Assembly: GCA_905250125.1 (NCBI GenBank)
Contig: CAJNOL010000004.1
Location: 186,001-250,000 of the forward strand
Direction of reading: 5' to 3'
DNA: 64,000 bases
Source: Rotaria sordida
Taxonomy: Eukaryota > Rotifera > Eurotatoria > Philodinida > Philodinidae
The position numbers were made by a program, and so were the translations under genes. A model generated the notes under the pieces. That model did no database searches and was not told where the DNA came from. It was given only the letters and a program-made list of their open reading frames with translations. Below, one piece after another: positions 51,301-63,152 of the stretch (within the stretch, counting starts at the first letter, position 1; each line of letters begins with the position of its first letter).

Positions 51301-54300
51301 AAAAACTTGGTAACATTAATAATAAAAGTTCACGAAGATATCTCTAGAAAACAAAAGAAAATTTCATTAAATAGATGTAATCTCTTTTTGTATTTCAATA
51401 AGAAATTTACAAGTTGTTTTTCCATAACATCATCAGTTGGTGTTGATATAAATATTGTTCGATTCATAAGTCCAACAAAACACCAAAATGCATCCGATTC
51501 ATTTTGTATGATAGTTAATATTGGTGCTAAAAGATCTGACATACCTTGATTATAACCCATTGTTGGACAATATGCTGCATAATTCATTAAAATTTCTCTA
51601 TGAAATATTTAAAAGAACGAATTTGTAAGAAAAAAAAAAAGAGGAGTATTTAAATTTACTTCATGACTCTTAAATTGGGATTATCATCACCTTTAAAATA
51701 TGGATGTGAACGATCTGTACGTACAACATCTTTTTCAATAATAGCTTCAACATCATGAAAAAATTGAAGTTGTTCAGAATCATTTATAGCTGCTTCTCTA
51801 TTTAAAAAAAAAGAAAGAAACTCTTGAGAATAAAACCAATATATATATATCTACCGTCGAGCACGAATTTTTTGATAATGTAAATATTTATTGTGTCGAA
51901 TTTGTTCACGTTGTTCGAATGTTGAATCAAACGGATAAAGATGAAGTAAAAATGGCCATACTTCATGTGTTATAGATGGATCAATACCAGCAAAGAATAT
52001 TGTCTAAATATTACAAATAAAAATATACATTTAAGAATTGACATAGAAAATTAGTTTAAAATGAAATCAAAATAAAATTCTACTTTTCTCATATAAAGAA
52101 TCCAAATAGTAACTTAAATAGAGATAAATTGTTTGCAATAAGGATATGAAGAAAATAAAATTCTCAAAATCCAAGATCTCTGAAAAACTTTAAACCTAGT
52201 TTTTCAGCATCCGAGATCCGAAAATAAACTCTCTTTTTTTTTTGATTACACAGAGCAACTGATTCCTTTTTGTCCAATTTTTCCTGAGGAAATACAATTT
52301 GTTGTGCGTTTCTTCATGTCGATGTAGTTTCGTTAAAAAAATGTCATGAACAGCTCCAGCACATCTTATTTTGTAGAAAACCAGTTGTTCTATTACTCTA
52401 TGTAATCAAAAGATATTTTTATTTTCGGATTCTGGACGCTGAAAAATTATATCTTGGATTTTCTAGAGATCCTGAACTTTGAAAACACTGTGAAGATTAT
52501 ACTTCCTTGTTGAAAACATCTTTCTCTATTCAAGTCGCTATTTGAATTCTTTATACGAATTATTATTACGGAAAAAAAATCGAAATAAAATCTGTATGAT
52601 CAATCTTTGGAGCCACTATAACAGATTACAAATTTTGTTCACAGATGTTTTAATAGTTGAAATATAATAGAGTTCTCTATATGAGCATCTTCTTATATTC
52701 CACAGTCCTTAGTTTGCCTCATGTGAGTTTTGCTAAGAATGAATCTCTCAAATATAGAGATCCACTAATACTTAGAACATGATGCCAATGATGACATTTT
52801 TTTTTGCTCTATCCGAAACTGTATTTGAAATCGATGAAACACAAAACAAATGTGTTGGGATTGGTTGAAAATTCTCATTCTTTAGTTTTTTTTTTCGATC
52901 AAGTCTAACTGATATCGAGATTTGTGTTTTGTATTAGGCAAATTCTAATAATAGTTTCAGATCAAGACTAATCACAACTAGCATGGAGAATTGCTTGAAG
53001 TTCGGTAATTTTCAATGTTGGAAATATTCCAAACTACGATTAGAAATTACCAATCCCGAAACATTTGTTCCTTATTTCATCAATTTCGATTACAGCTTCG
53101 CATAGAGCAGAAAAGAACTGATTATGATTGATATAAATAATCTATAGGAGCTGCACTCTTAACAAGGACAAAAAATGTCATCTTTGACATTATATTCTAG
53201 GAATTGGTGCATCCCTACTCATATATGGACACATCATTATTCTGAACAGTAGGCGTTTATTTCTTGTCCCATGAGTAATAATAAATTCTACAATGTGCAC
53301 AACATATGTTTTATCATTTACGGCAGAACAATAAAAAAAAACTGATGTTATGCGCATTACGTTATTATAAACAATCATAGGGAAATAGAATGAACTAATC
53401 ATGCATATTAATAACAGCAGCAGTGCTTGGTGTAACATCTCGTCGTTTTTTTTTTGTGTTAACAGCTAGTAATATTAAATTATGTCAACATGTGTTGATT
53501 TACTTGTGATAAAAAAAAAGTTGAGTTAATAAATCGTTGGAAAGATGATTAACTTAAGCAGTCGACAAGTGATTGCAATTGAATACTTATAGGTGGCAAA
53601 AAAGAAACGGAAAGCCTCTCAATAGTGAGTACGTTTGACTGATCCTATTGGAGAAGTTTCATTGTATTTTTTATCTTTATTTAGTTAAAACGTATGCAAA
53701 ACAAGATTTCTATTAAAAAATTACATTGAATATCTAAAATCTCCTCCTAAATCTAATTTTATCATTGAATATTTTGTATACTAAAACATTAATATTATAA
53801 ATTACTACTAAGATAATCCAAGGGATATGACATATTGTCATTATTTATATTTTGCATCACTAGTTTCATTTGCGAAGAGAAAAATCAAAAAAAAAATAAT
53901 GATTTACTTTTCTTAATTGATGATTATCTTGAATTTGTCCCAATGAATTCATATATGTTCTCCAATTATCTATAGTTATTAAATGATAACAACCTTCTTC
54001 TGGATGTAAATCACTTAAATCAATTGTTGGACGAACAACATTAAATTGATAACAATTAGCAAAACCTCGACGATTTTTTTCATAAGCAAATAAATTCCAT
54101 TCATTTAAAATTTCAATTAAACGATCAAGACCACCATTATGAAAATGTAAAACTTTATATTGAGATTCACATGATGCTATAACTAATTGTCCACTACCAC
54201 TTGCCGTTGTTGCTACATCATCACAATAAAATAAACGTAATGAACGCATTTTACCAAGATCAACTGAAAATACACCACAATATTGTTCAGCAACATTTCG

Positions 54301-55128
54301 TCGTATAGCATCATCATCGTCAATAATTGATGAATTTTGTTTACATATATTTGTAGCATTTTTCCATGAATCTGTTTCTTTCATAAATGGTAAACTATCA
54401 TCAGTAACACGATTTGGTGATTGATTATTTGTTTCAATATTGTCAAATGCTTCATCATCTTGTTCATCAAGAATTTCATCAGGTCCTTCAGTTAAATCTG
54501 ATGTTATTGAATCTTGTCTCATAAAAGATTTATCATCTAAAGCATCTTCATATTGATCATCAGATGAATGACGACGATCATTTAAATTTTCATGTTCAAT
54601 TGGTGATAATAATAAATTTGAATTTGTTGTATGATAACCACTATCAATTGTTCTTGATAATGAACGACGTGGTGTTGATGTTGGTGGTGGATCGATATCT
54701 GTATTTATTGATGGTGATGATGATGATGTATCATCGCATATAGATGATTGTTGTGATGTATTTGAACGACTTTTTAATGTTGAATTTGGTATCCATGTTA
54801 ATATTAATGTTGAACCACTTTGTGGATTATTTTGACATTTAATACATAAATAACCAGGATGATGAAGTGTATATGAATGTAAACGTGATGGAGGATGAAC
54901 ACAAATATTATTTTTTGAAAATATAATTTCACCATCTAATGGTGGACATTTATTTTTTAACAATGATGATGTTGTTGAGGGTACACCTGATGAACTTGCA
55001 CGCTGTGTTAAAAGATTTGATGCACGACGAATAATTGATGTAACGGAATGTTTTGATGATGATGATGATATTTTATTATTTCGTGGTGTCGAAGGAACTG
55101 ATGAGATTTTTTTATATAGATTCGACAT
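48318..55128 (-). CDS. TBC1D16: TBC1D16 orthologue, Rab GTPase-activating protein
   Basis: Stimulates GTP hydrolysis by endosomal Rabs (Rab4 and others in mammals). Exons: 55128-53908, 52003-51855, 51797-51660, 51597-51411, 51343-51205, 48794-48607, 48542-48461 and 48412-48318, in phase, 732 residues. The N-terminal block DGEIIFSKNNICVHPP plus HHPGYLC matches TBC1D16 closely, followed by a Ser/Asp-rich linker. Then come FSVDLGKMRSLRLFYCDD and QYKVLHFHNGGLDRL, which are also family-specific. The TBC domain starts near residue 408. The arginine finger is in IIEKDVVR (Arg483) and the glutamine finger in GYNQGMSDL (Gln520), so catalysis should be intact. The C-terminal Cys-rich tail ends CPFSGICM. 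Two introns are long (53907-52004 and 51204-48795), and each contains a foldback element. It is head-to-head with the ABC transporter gene, 2 kb apart. Confidence 0.96.
48975..50210. repeat. Giant imperfect palindrome (about 1.2 kb) in a TBC1D16 intron
   Basis: The two arms (about 48975-49588 and 49614-50210) are approximate reverse complements over some 600 bp each. They are centred on an exact 13-bp stem, TCGAAATTTCGCC (49576-49588) with GGCGAAATTTCGA (49614-49626) around a 25-nt loop. Matching blocks can be followed outward: ACAAAATTAACC(A/G)AAAAACC; GTAGAACATTATA; (T/A)GAGTCGT(T/C)CAT; and TAAATATCAT. The arms have no coding capacity. In the TBC1D16 transcript this would form a long double-stranded hairpin. 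Confidence 0.85.
52088..52562. repeat. Foldback element in a TBC1D16 intron, about 475 bp
   Basis: Left arm blocks ATATAAAGAATCCAAATAG, AAAATCCAAGAT, TTTTTCAGC(A/G)TCC and TCCGAAAATAAA reappear in order as reverse complements in the right arm, which ends near 52562. Its inner part (GATTACACAGAG) resembles the inner part of the element at 61670-62025, so the two may be relatives. Confidence 0.78.
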
Positions 55129-57116
55129 GATTATAAGAGAAATTCTAGAAGAGAAAAAACTATAATTAAAAAAAAACACCTATTATAAATAATAAAATAG
55201 GAGTTGAGAAGAGAACTTATTTCCGCTTGTTTTTATTGTATGAAAGGAGAGTACATGATATAATTTTCTCAATGAAAAATAAATATGAAACTAGTGTCAT
55301 CTTAAGGATGAGAAAAAGAATATCTTTTTTTTTGTTTATTAGAATTAAGTTTCAACGAATTTTATTAATAAAAATGTTTTCAAATAAAATTCGAATTGAA
55401 ATCATTAAGATAAATATTTGACAATTGGTTCGAAATTTCTGGTTAATAAACAATTGGTTTTTTTTATTATCCAATGCATGAGTGTCCTCAAAGTTCTTCT
55501 TTTAGGTAAATAATTGAAGAACTAACGAAATAACATATGAAATTAATTTAATTCAAAATTAACAATTCGAACGTTTTTCTTATTCCACATGAATAATTAT
55601 TTGTTTTTTATTGAATGTATTAAGAGATTAATTTTAATTGTTGATTTCTGTATTTAATATGCCATCGCATGTTTACAAGTTTGTCCACACTATCGGCGGT
55701 ATATTGGTTTTAGATTATTAGTCAGAGAAAAACTACCAATAATACCGTAGTAGAATAGCGGTCAGAGGATACTCGATCGCATTTAAGTATCAAACTAATA
55801 CCGATGAATTGGTGATTCTGTGCCACTACCAACAACTATCATTAACATAGCACACATTATATTTAACGATTTACTGGCGTTTTTTTCTGGTTTGAATAAC
55901 ACATAATGTAGATTTGACTTTTTTAATTGAATAAGTGAGTTATTTTTTTAATCAAAGTTTTATATAATCAACTTTAGAGTAAACTGTTTTTTGGTTAATA
56001 TGTATTAAACAAAACAAAAAAAAACAAATCTTGATTGTTAAATAAATTTAAATTGAGATTATGATATTTAAAGATATGCAGCGTCAGAATACCGCTACCA
56101 AAAAGCTATCTTTCGATAGAGTTGTTGTCTCAATATTTACATCCGTAATGATATTCATTTTATAATATCTAATGGATAAAAACATTTAATTAGGTGAAAA
56201 TTCTGCTTCAAGTTCATTGTGTAGTATTTATGAGTATTACAAGTGCAAAAAGGGTACATATAATGTCATGTATACCTACCGTAAAATAGTTATCGCATAG
56301 AGTAAAGAAAAAAAAATACTTGAATACAATGCTCGTATACAGTAAAAATACAAAAAAAAAACGATTTATGCGTACTGAAAACTGTCTTATGTCATTGTAT
56401 TATGAATATAGCTATTAATCACTGACTTTGTTTACTCACATCAAATTGAATAGGCAGGAAATGACATTAAGAGTAATAGACAACATGAAATACAATTAAT
56501 ATTGAACTCTTTTATGCATTTGTCTTTGAAAAAAAGATATGAGTACTATATTTTTGATATAATCATTTTTAATAAATTAAACAGAAAAAAGTTTCAATAG
56601 ATGCACAAGAAAAATCAAAGAGTCAATCTCCTGTTTTTCATGATTTTCATCGATAACGATAATTAGACATTGTAGAAATAAAATAAATTACAATTCGTTC
56701 ATAGTCATATGCTAGCTACTTAGAATCGACTAAATTATGATATTCAATTAGGTTGTGATTAAAATGATGAATTCAGTTTTTATTAATGATTTATTGTTCA
56801 GAAGATCGCAAATTATCTAGATTTGACTTCAATCAAACCAGAAAAAATTTCACTATACAATCATTTACAAAATAATAATGAGTTTTATAAATTTTGTATA
56901 AGACTTTAAAATATTGATCTATTCTCATATTAACAGTAGTTCTATGCGAATAAAAACGAAAAGTTACTATTTCCTAGAGAAACAAGATTTTGTCTATTTC
57001 ATCATTTTTACTTCTAAATCGATCTATTCTTTATCTGAATAAATATTTTAAATTTAAAACTTTGAAAATTTTTATTTTCTAGAAAATAGTTTTTTATTGA
57101 TTGAAAATAATCAATA
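55129..57116. other. Divergent promoter region of TBC1D16 and the ABC transporter
   Basis: About 2 kb of AT-rich DNA between two divergently transcribed genes, so it should contain both promoters. A short hairpin (55698-55747, GGTATATTGGTTTT pairing with AAACTACCAATAATACC) is visible. No coding exon is supported. Confidence 0.5.
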
Positions 57117-60100
57117 ATGTCATTGAATCATATAGAAACAAATAATGATGATGATGTTGCAATTCTCGATATAACATCAGATGATAATAATAATAATGAT
57201 GATGAAGAAAGTCCATTATTAAATGATAATACTCAACAAAATAATTCCATTGTATTAACACCTATTAGTGATACTATTCGTGTTCCATCGATATCTCGTT
57301 ATCGTTTAACAAATATTCTTCGTACTATTCTTTTTATTGAATTTCTTACATTACTTACAATTTGGTTAGTAGGTAATAGATAGTTTCTTTTTGTTTTGAT
57401 ATTTCATTTATGGAAATTTCTGATTAAATAGGTTATACAACACATTCTCTTATCGATGATATAATTCATTATCAATTCACAACATCTATATTTGATATTG
57501 TGTCTGTATCAGTTTGTAAACTTATTTTATTAATTATTTTTCTAACAGAATTAGAAACATCGGTTATTGCTCGTTTATATCAAGTAAATTCACGTCAATC
57601 ATTTATTTTCATTCGTTATTTATATATAATTATACTTCTACTTCTATCAAGTTGTTCATTAGCATTTTCAATTATAAAATTAATATTTGTTTTATATAAA
57701 TTAAAGTTAAATAAACTTTATTTATCATCAGTTTATTTATTTCTTATATTTTCATCAATAGAATTTATTGGTAGTTTATTAATGATACCATATTTAACAC
57801 GAATAAAATTACTTGAACAACAACGATCAAATTTAACAAAAAAAAAAGTTAATTTAAAACGTTTAATTTCATTAGCAAAATCAGAACGTTTATTAATAAG
57901 TATAGCAATTTTGTTTTTATTATTGTCAAGTGCAACACAAATTATTCAACCATATTTTTTTGGAAAAATTATTGATAATGCATTAACATCGGATACAATG
58001 CATTTAGTTAATATAAATGTTCTTATTTTACTTGGTATTAATTGTGCAGGTGCAATAGCATCATCCTTTCGTTCATGGTTATTTGAATTATCTGGACAGT
58101 ATGTTTAAAAGTTAATATAATTAAAAATTAGATTTTTGTTTTTTGTTTGTTTTTAGGAGAATTGTTTATCGTCTTCGTCAAAATATATTTAATTCAATTA
58201 TAAAACAAGAAGTTGGTTTTTTTGATGATACTCGTACCGGTGAATTAACAAATCGTTTATCAAGTGATACACAAGTATTACAAAATGCTGTTACTGTTAA
58301 TATATCAATGCTTGTTCGTTTTCTTGTACAAATTATTGGTAGTCTTGCTGTTATGTTTTATTTGGAAGTAACATTAACACTTGTTTTAATGGTTGTTGTA
58401 CCAATGATTATCCTTATTTCAAAACAATATGGTTCTATTGTACAAAAATTACGAAAAAAATTTCAAGATGAATTAGCTGCAGCTGGATCAACAGCTGAAG
58501 AATCAATATCAAATATTCGTAAGAAATTTTCTTATAGAAAATTAGTGCCGCTCTTGTTTTTATTGGACGGTGGCGAATAGCATCTTCTCTAAGTCCATCG
58601 TGTTATCAAGAATACATAGTGCCAATAAAATAATTGCATTCTCCACTACCCTTTCCAAAACAAGAGAGACGCTAAAGTTCTAGTCTTGCTGTTAACTACT
58701 CTACTGGTCATTTATATTCCGGATAGTACAGCACACGTAGCGACGGCGTCACCTGCCACTGTCCAACCAAAACGAGAGAGGCGCTAATGCTTTGCCTCCG
58801 TTGTTACTTCGCCGATCAATGTATGATCTGTATTCAAGTCGTCAATGAAATATATATATCTCTGGAAAAAAATAGGTTTTTAGTCGAGTTTGTAAATCTA
58901 TTATCACTGTAAAAACATATTTAAAAAAAACGGGAAAATAAATCAACTGCAATGAAAGCATCCTCATCATCAAATTCCTACAAATTTATTTTTGTCACTG
59001 TCTCAATTAGCTTTTTATATATATCAATATCTATGGAGGTAGTTCTCGGAAAGAAAAATTATATATTATGATATAGCTTGAAATTCTCTATATTTATCTA
59101 TCGTCTTGCTTTTATTTGTTGGCAAAAAAAGTTAAGTACATTGGATCTACTGTCACTTGACTAATATCAAATATCCGCATTTTTTCACTACTTTCTTTTT
59201 CTTTTTAAGTTTTTTTTTCACGAAGCTAAAGTACAGCACCGGAGAATTTAAGTTATAACTATGAGCGAGAAAAGATTTCCGAAGTCAAGTAATTCGAATC
59301 TCTAATCAATTTTTCGAAAACGCTTGTGTTCGATTTTTTTCGGTTAGGGGAAGATTACTTCAAACCAATAGCTGAATGATATGAAATGTGAGTGAACTGT
59401 AGCAAAATAGACTACTACTGACGAACAAAAATCGATTAGAGATTCGAATATCTCGACTCCGGAAATCTTTAGTCAAATTTTATACGAAAAATAGTCTTGT
59501 CTTGATTAAAAAACTCGAATTAAAATAGTATGACTTACTCATAGCTATTACCTTAATTTCCAGTCTAATTCCAAATATGTATCAGTACCATAGTACTTTC
59601 AGTTCCAAAAGATGATGAGATGTTGAGTGTTCTAAATCTGCATTTTCTCTCTTGCAAACACTTACAATTGAGTTTACGTTTTCTCCGTGTTTAATACTTC
59701 ACTTGAAATCGAATGATTAAGTGATTAGCGTGAGGTAAATACCATTTTTTTCTATAAAATTCAATCGAACGCTTTCGGGGTTGAGAAATTCGTTTTTCAA
59801 CAGTATTTGTTTAACCAATCAGATTTCAGCATGATGTTCTATTATTAATGAGCTAAAGACAAAGTGTATTAAATCCTGATTGGTTAAACAAATACCATAG
59901 GAAAACGGATTACATGACCCTGAGAATGCATGATCAAACTTTATATAAAATCGTTGTTGCCAAAAATTCATTTTTTCAGGAACTGTACGTATATTCGGTG
60001 CAGAACGTAAAATTAGTGATCATTATCTGGATAATTTATTAAAATCATATGCAGTTGGAAAAAAATTAGCATGGAATACTGGTTTATTTATGGGTATAGT

Positions 60101-61420
60101 TAGTTTATTAGTAGCTGGAGGTATTTCAGTTGTATTATGGTAAGAAGATAATGAAAATAGTTTGGTTTTTTTTGTAAATAAAAATTTTTTTGTTTTTGTT
60201 TTTTTATTGGTATGGAGCAAAATTAGTTCATGATAGAAAATTATCTACTGGCCTTCTTGCATCATTTTTAATGTATATGTTACAAGTAGCACTTGCATTT
60301 GCTTTTCTAGCATCATTATTTACTGGTATGTTGATATTTTAATAGTATCTATTATGATTTGAAGGATGTCGTTTTTTTTTCTTATTTTACTTTCATTGAA
60401 GATTTTATGCAAGCCCTTGGTGCTAGTGAACGTATATTTGATTTACTTGATCGTCAACCAAAAATTCCTTCAACATCAGATTCAACTTGTTGTATTAAAC
60501 CAATTGATTTTGATGGATATGTTCATCTTGAAAATGTTTGTTTTACATATCCAACACGATCTGATCAACAAGTTCTGAATAATATAACATTTGAAATAAA
60601 ATCAGGACAAAAAGTTGCATTAGTTGGACCATCTGGTGGTGGTAAAAGTACAATTGCTTCACTTATTGAACGATTTTATGATCCACAATCAGGAACAATT
60701 TATTTTGGTTCACAACCATTAAATACTATTGATCCACAATGGTTACGTGAAAATGTTTCATTTGTTAATCAAGAACCATCATTATTTGCTTGTTCAATAC
60801 GTGATAATATTACATTTGGTTTTGATAAAAATAATATATCACTTGATGATATTCAATTAGTTGCTAAACAAGCAAATGCACATGATTTTATTGAACAATT
60901 TGAAAATAAATATGATACATTAGTTGGTGAACGTGGTGTTCGTCTATCCGGTGGACAACGACAACGAATAGCAAGTAAATAGAAAAAATATTATTATTAG
61001 TTTTTTGTTTTTCGATTGAAAATTCAAAAACAATTCTTTTTATTTTTTTTTTCAGTTGCACGAGCTTTATTAATGAGTCCAAAATTATTATTACTCGATG
61101 AAGCAACAAGTGCACTTGATGCTGAAAGTGAACATTTAGTACAAGAAGCTATTGAACGAGCAATGATTAATCGTACAGTTTTAGTTATTGCACATCGTTT
61201 ATCAACTGTACGTAATGCTGATTTAGTTATTGTTATTGATCATGGTACTATTGTTGAACAAGTAAATTGAAAAAAAAAAAAAATAAATGTCTTTGTATTT
61301 ATAAGATTTTTATATTTAAAGGGTACTCATGATGATCTTATTGCAAAAGAAGATGGCATTTATAAAAAATTGGTTCTTCGTCAACTTATGGCGGGAAACA
61401 GTTCGATAACTACTGAATAA
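57117..61420 (+). CDS. ABC transporter, subfamily B half-transporter
   Basis: ATP-driven transporter that works as a dimer; ABCB half-transporters act in organelle membranes and move peptides or other solutes. Exons: 57117-57372, 57432-58098, 58157-58518, 59980-60139, 60210-60325, 60402-60974, 61056-61261 and 61322-61420, in phase, 812 residues. The N-terminus is acidic and Asn-rich. Extra hydrophobic segments (about 70-250) precede the six-helix transporter domain, which begins near [12 protein letters not shown]. The nucleotide-binding domain is complete: Walker [10 protein letters not shown] (596-604), Q-loop VNQEPSLF, signature LSGGQ (702-706), Walker B LLLLDE (721-726) and switch His757 in IAHRLST. 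The extra N-terminal helices suggest an ABCB9/TAP-like type, but this is tentative. The intron before exon 5 ends in TG rather than AG. Intron 3 (1.46 kb) is filled with mobile elements. Confidence 0.93.
58541..58788. mobile_element. MITE-like element in an ABC-transporter intron
   Basis: 248 bp with 34-bp terminal inverted repeats matching at 28 positions. The left end begins ATTAGTGCCGCTCTTG; the reverse complement of the right end begins ATTAGCGCCTCTCTCG; both continue to TTGGAC(G/A)GTGGC. A further copy of the right end lies inside at about 58642-58676 (AACAAGAGAGACGCTAAAG), so it may be nested or duplicated. It starts only 22 bp after the 5' splice site. Target duplication is not clear. 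Confidence 0.78.
59215..59655. repeat. Second, diverged copy of the 24-kb foldback element
   Basis: It shares order and wording with 24068-24672: ATTCGAATCTCTAATC, AGGGGAAG, CAAATAGCT/CCAATAGCT, ACTCATAGCTATTA and CTAATTCCAAATATGTATCAG. It too is internally inverted. It lies in intron 3 of the ABC transporter gene, about 0.4 kb downstream of the MITE-like element. Confidence 0.78.
60201..60210 (+). other. Non-canonical 3' splice site (TG)
   Basis: Exon 4 ends TTATG|GTAAGA at 60139. The conserved reading resumes with G|TATGGAGCA at 60210, directly after TTTTTATTG. Thus the intron would be GT..TG. The next AGs downstream (60216 and about 60225) both put the reading into frame with an early stop. 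Confidence 0.6.
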
Positions 61421-61669
61421 TAGCCTGTTATCAATAATGAAATAATTGTGAATCGTTCTTCTTTTTTTTTCTTTGAACATAAAACAGAAATTATGATTGA
61501 TTCTAATTTATGCAGATATATAGTAACTCCTAAAATTATTTCAGCCAGATTTATTTTCAAATTTTTCGTACTGCCATAAGCACTAATAAGAATTCACATA
61601 GGAATTTGTCTAGAGAATTGTATTTTCGAAGATGAAAATAATTGATAGTTTTTCAACGATGATAGAGTT
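61421..61669. other. 3' flank of the ABC transporter gene
   Basis: AT-rich DNA after the stop codon; no clear AATAAA in the first 100 bp and no gene. Confidence 0.5.
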
Positions 61670-62025
61670 TCTGAAGAAACAAAACCCAAGTTTTTCATCT
61701 TTTCAAAATTTCGTTTGAATTATCCAGAATGATAGAGTAAACAATTCTCTGCAAATTGAAACGTCTTCCAACTCTCTACGATGCTTTTTCATTGAGATAT
61801 ATCAATTTTATGGAATGCGCCAAAGTCGTTTGTTTCTAGTATATCGTACGGAAATATGATTTTTGTGCCTTCCGTAAGATTAATGTATCTTGGTGAAAAA
61901 GCGTCGCAGAGAGCTGGAGGACGCTTGATTTCGTAGAATATATTCTTTGTTCTATCATTCTGTGTAATTCAAACAGAATCCCAGAAGATTAAAAAAAAAA
62001 CTTGGTCTTGAGTCTTTCAGCGATC
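61670..62025. repeat. Foldback element, about 350 bp
   Basis: The left arm (61675-61835) pairs with the right arm (61868-62022). The left arm reads CAACTCTCTACGATGCTTTTTCA; the reverse complement of the right arm reads CAGCTCTCTGCGACGCTTTTTCA, and both are followed by (T/C)(T/C)..AGATA(T/C)AT. A second paired block is TTTGAATTA(T/C)(C/A)CAGAATGATAGA. No ORF. Confidence 0.72.
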
Positions 62026-63152
62026 CTATCCTTGGAAAACTAGCAATGATTTTCATTTTCTAATATATTCTTGAATAGTATTTGTTTGTAGAGCATTTTC
62101 TAGTCAACCTTATGATTTTTGATTACTTTTTTAAAAACCTTTTCATACTAACTCAGCAATATTAAAATCATTAGTATAATCTAGCATTTAACAGTATGTC
62201 ACAGTCAAAATGTGAAGTAGAGAATACGATCAATGAAACCGTACAATGACCTATCAATAACTAGTATTCAAGAATGTAATAAAATTTTAAAAAACTCAAA
62301 TGATAATATTAGCATCAGGGATGTTCCGAATGGCGAGTAGCCGCTAGAACATTCCCGAGTCAAACTTTTGGACTTTATCTTCGAAGATTTTCATTTCTGC
62401 AGCTCTGACTGTGAGAAATTCCGAATTTTCTTTCGTTTGACATATATATATATTTTTTTTGTGTTACTTATTAATGAGAATGTCCCTTTGATGGTTTTTT
62501 TTCTTGAAACACATTTATGTATCTATCAAACAATGTATTTTTGTTCATCACTTAGCATATGAAAAGTAAAGTTGTTACTGTGAAAGAGTAAAAATACTTG
62601 ACTTGTTTTTACTAATGTAACTCCGATATTGACTATGAAAAAACTTATTCATGATCACTCCGATCCTCACCGAAGTTCAATGGAGAGCTCCAGTGAACGT
62701 TTTAATCTTGAAAAAGCTTTTTGTTTTTCTCCTCTGAACTTCGAGCGTTTTATTGTTTTGTTTGTGCTGACCTATTCCCGAAAAACCGCTAAAAAAATCC
62801 GATCAATTTTAGCAAAAATCTTCCAACAGGCCTTATGGATCATCGATCCGTGGACATCCCTTTTTGTACGATCCATTTGAAATTTTGATTTGTAAAAATA
62901 AGTGTCTGCTCTTATGTTTAATAAATATATCCGCATAACTTTCCTTCAACGCTATATTTTCTGTCGAAAAATGATTCGTAATTCTTTCATCTTTAGTAAT
63001 TTGATCAGTAGTTGCATAATTGTCTTTCATAAGAGTTATGTTCATTTTTATAGGAAAAAAGCGTACGACTTTGTCTTATAGAATCCAATATATTTTATTT
63101 TTGTATTTTTGTGCATCTATTTTCATTCCACTGTAATTCTTTTTTATTCTAG
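62026..63152. other. Intergenic, 5' flank of TMEM50-type gene
   Basis: No supported gene. The part 62310-62880 is GC-richer than its surroundings, with an open frame at 62629-62880 that has no recognisable product, and begins with a small inverted pair around GATGTTCC..GGCGAG..GAACATTCC (62318-62355). It may be a degenerate mobile element. Confidence 0.4.

Noticed and set aside
53866..53907. Extension of TBC1D16 exon 1 beyond 53908
   Set aside because: The frame continues into VNHYFFF, but the GTAAAT donor at 53907 and the match of the next exon (TIFFAGID) to the family show it is intronic.
60359..60401. In-frame ATG upstream of the ABC nucleotide-binding exon as a separate gene start
   Set aside because: The residues before [10 protein letters not shown] are intronic, ending in a TTGAAG acceptor; phase joins exon 5 to 60402.
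62316..62870. Possible hAT-like element starting CAGGGATGTTCC
   Set aside because: A matching inverted end (AGGGATGTCC near 62860) covers only about 10 bp and there is no 8-bp duplication.
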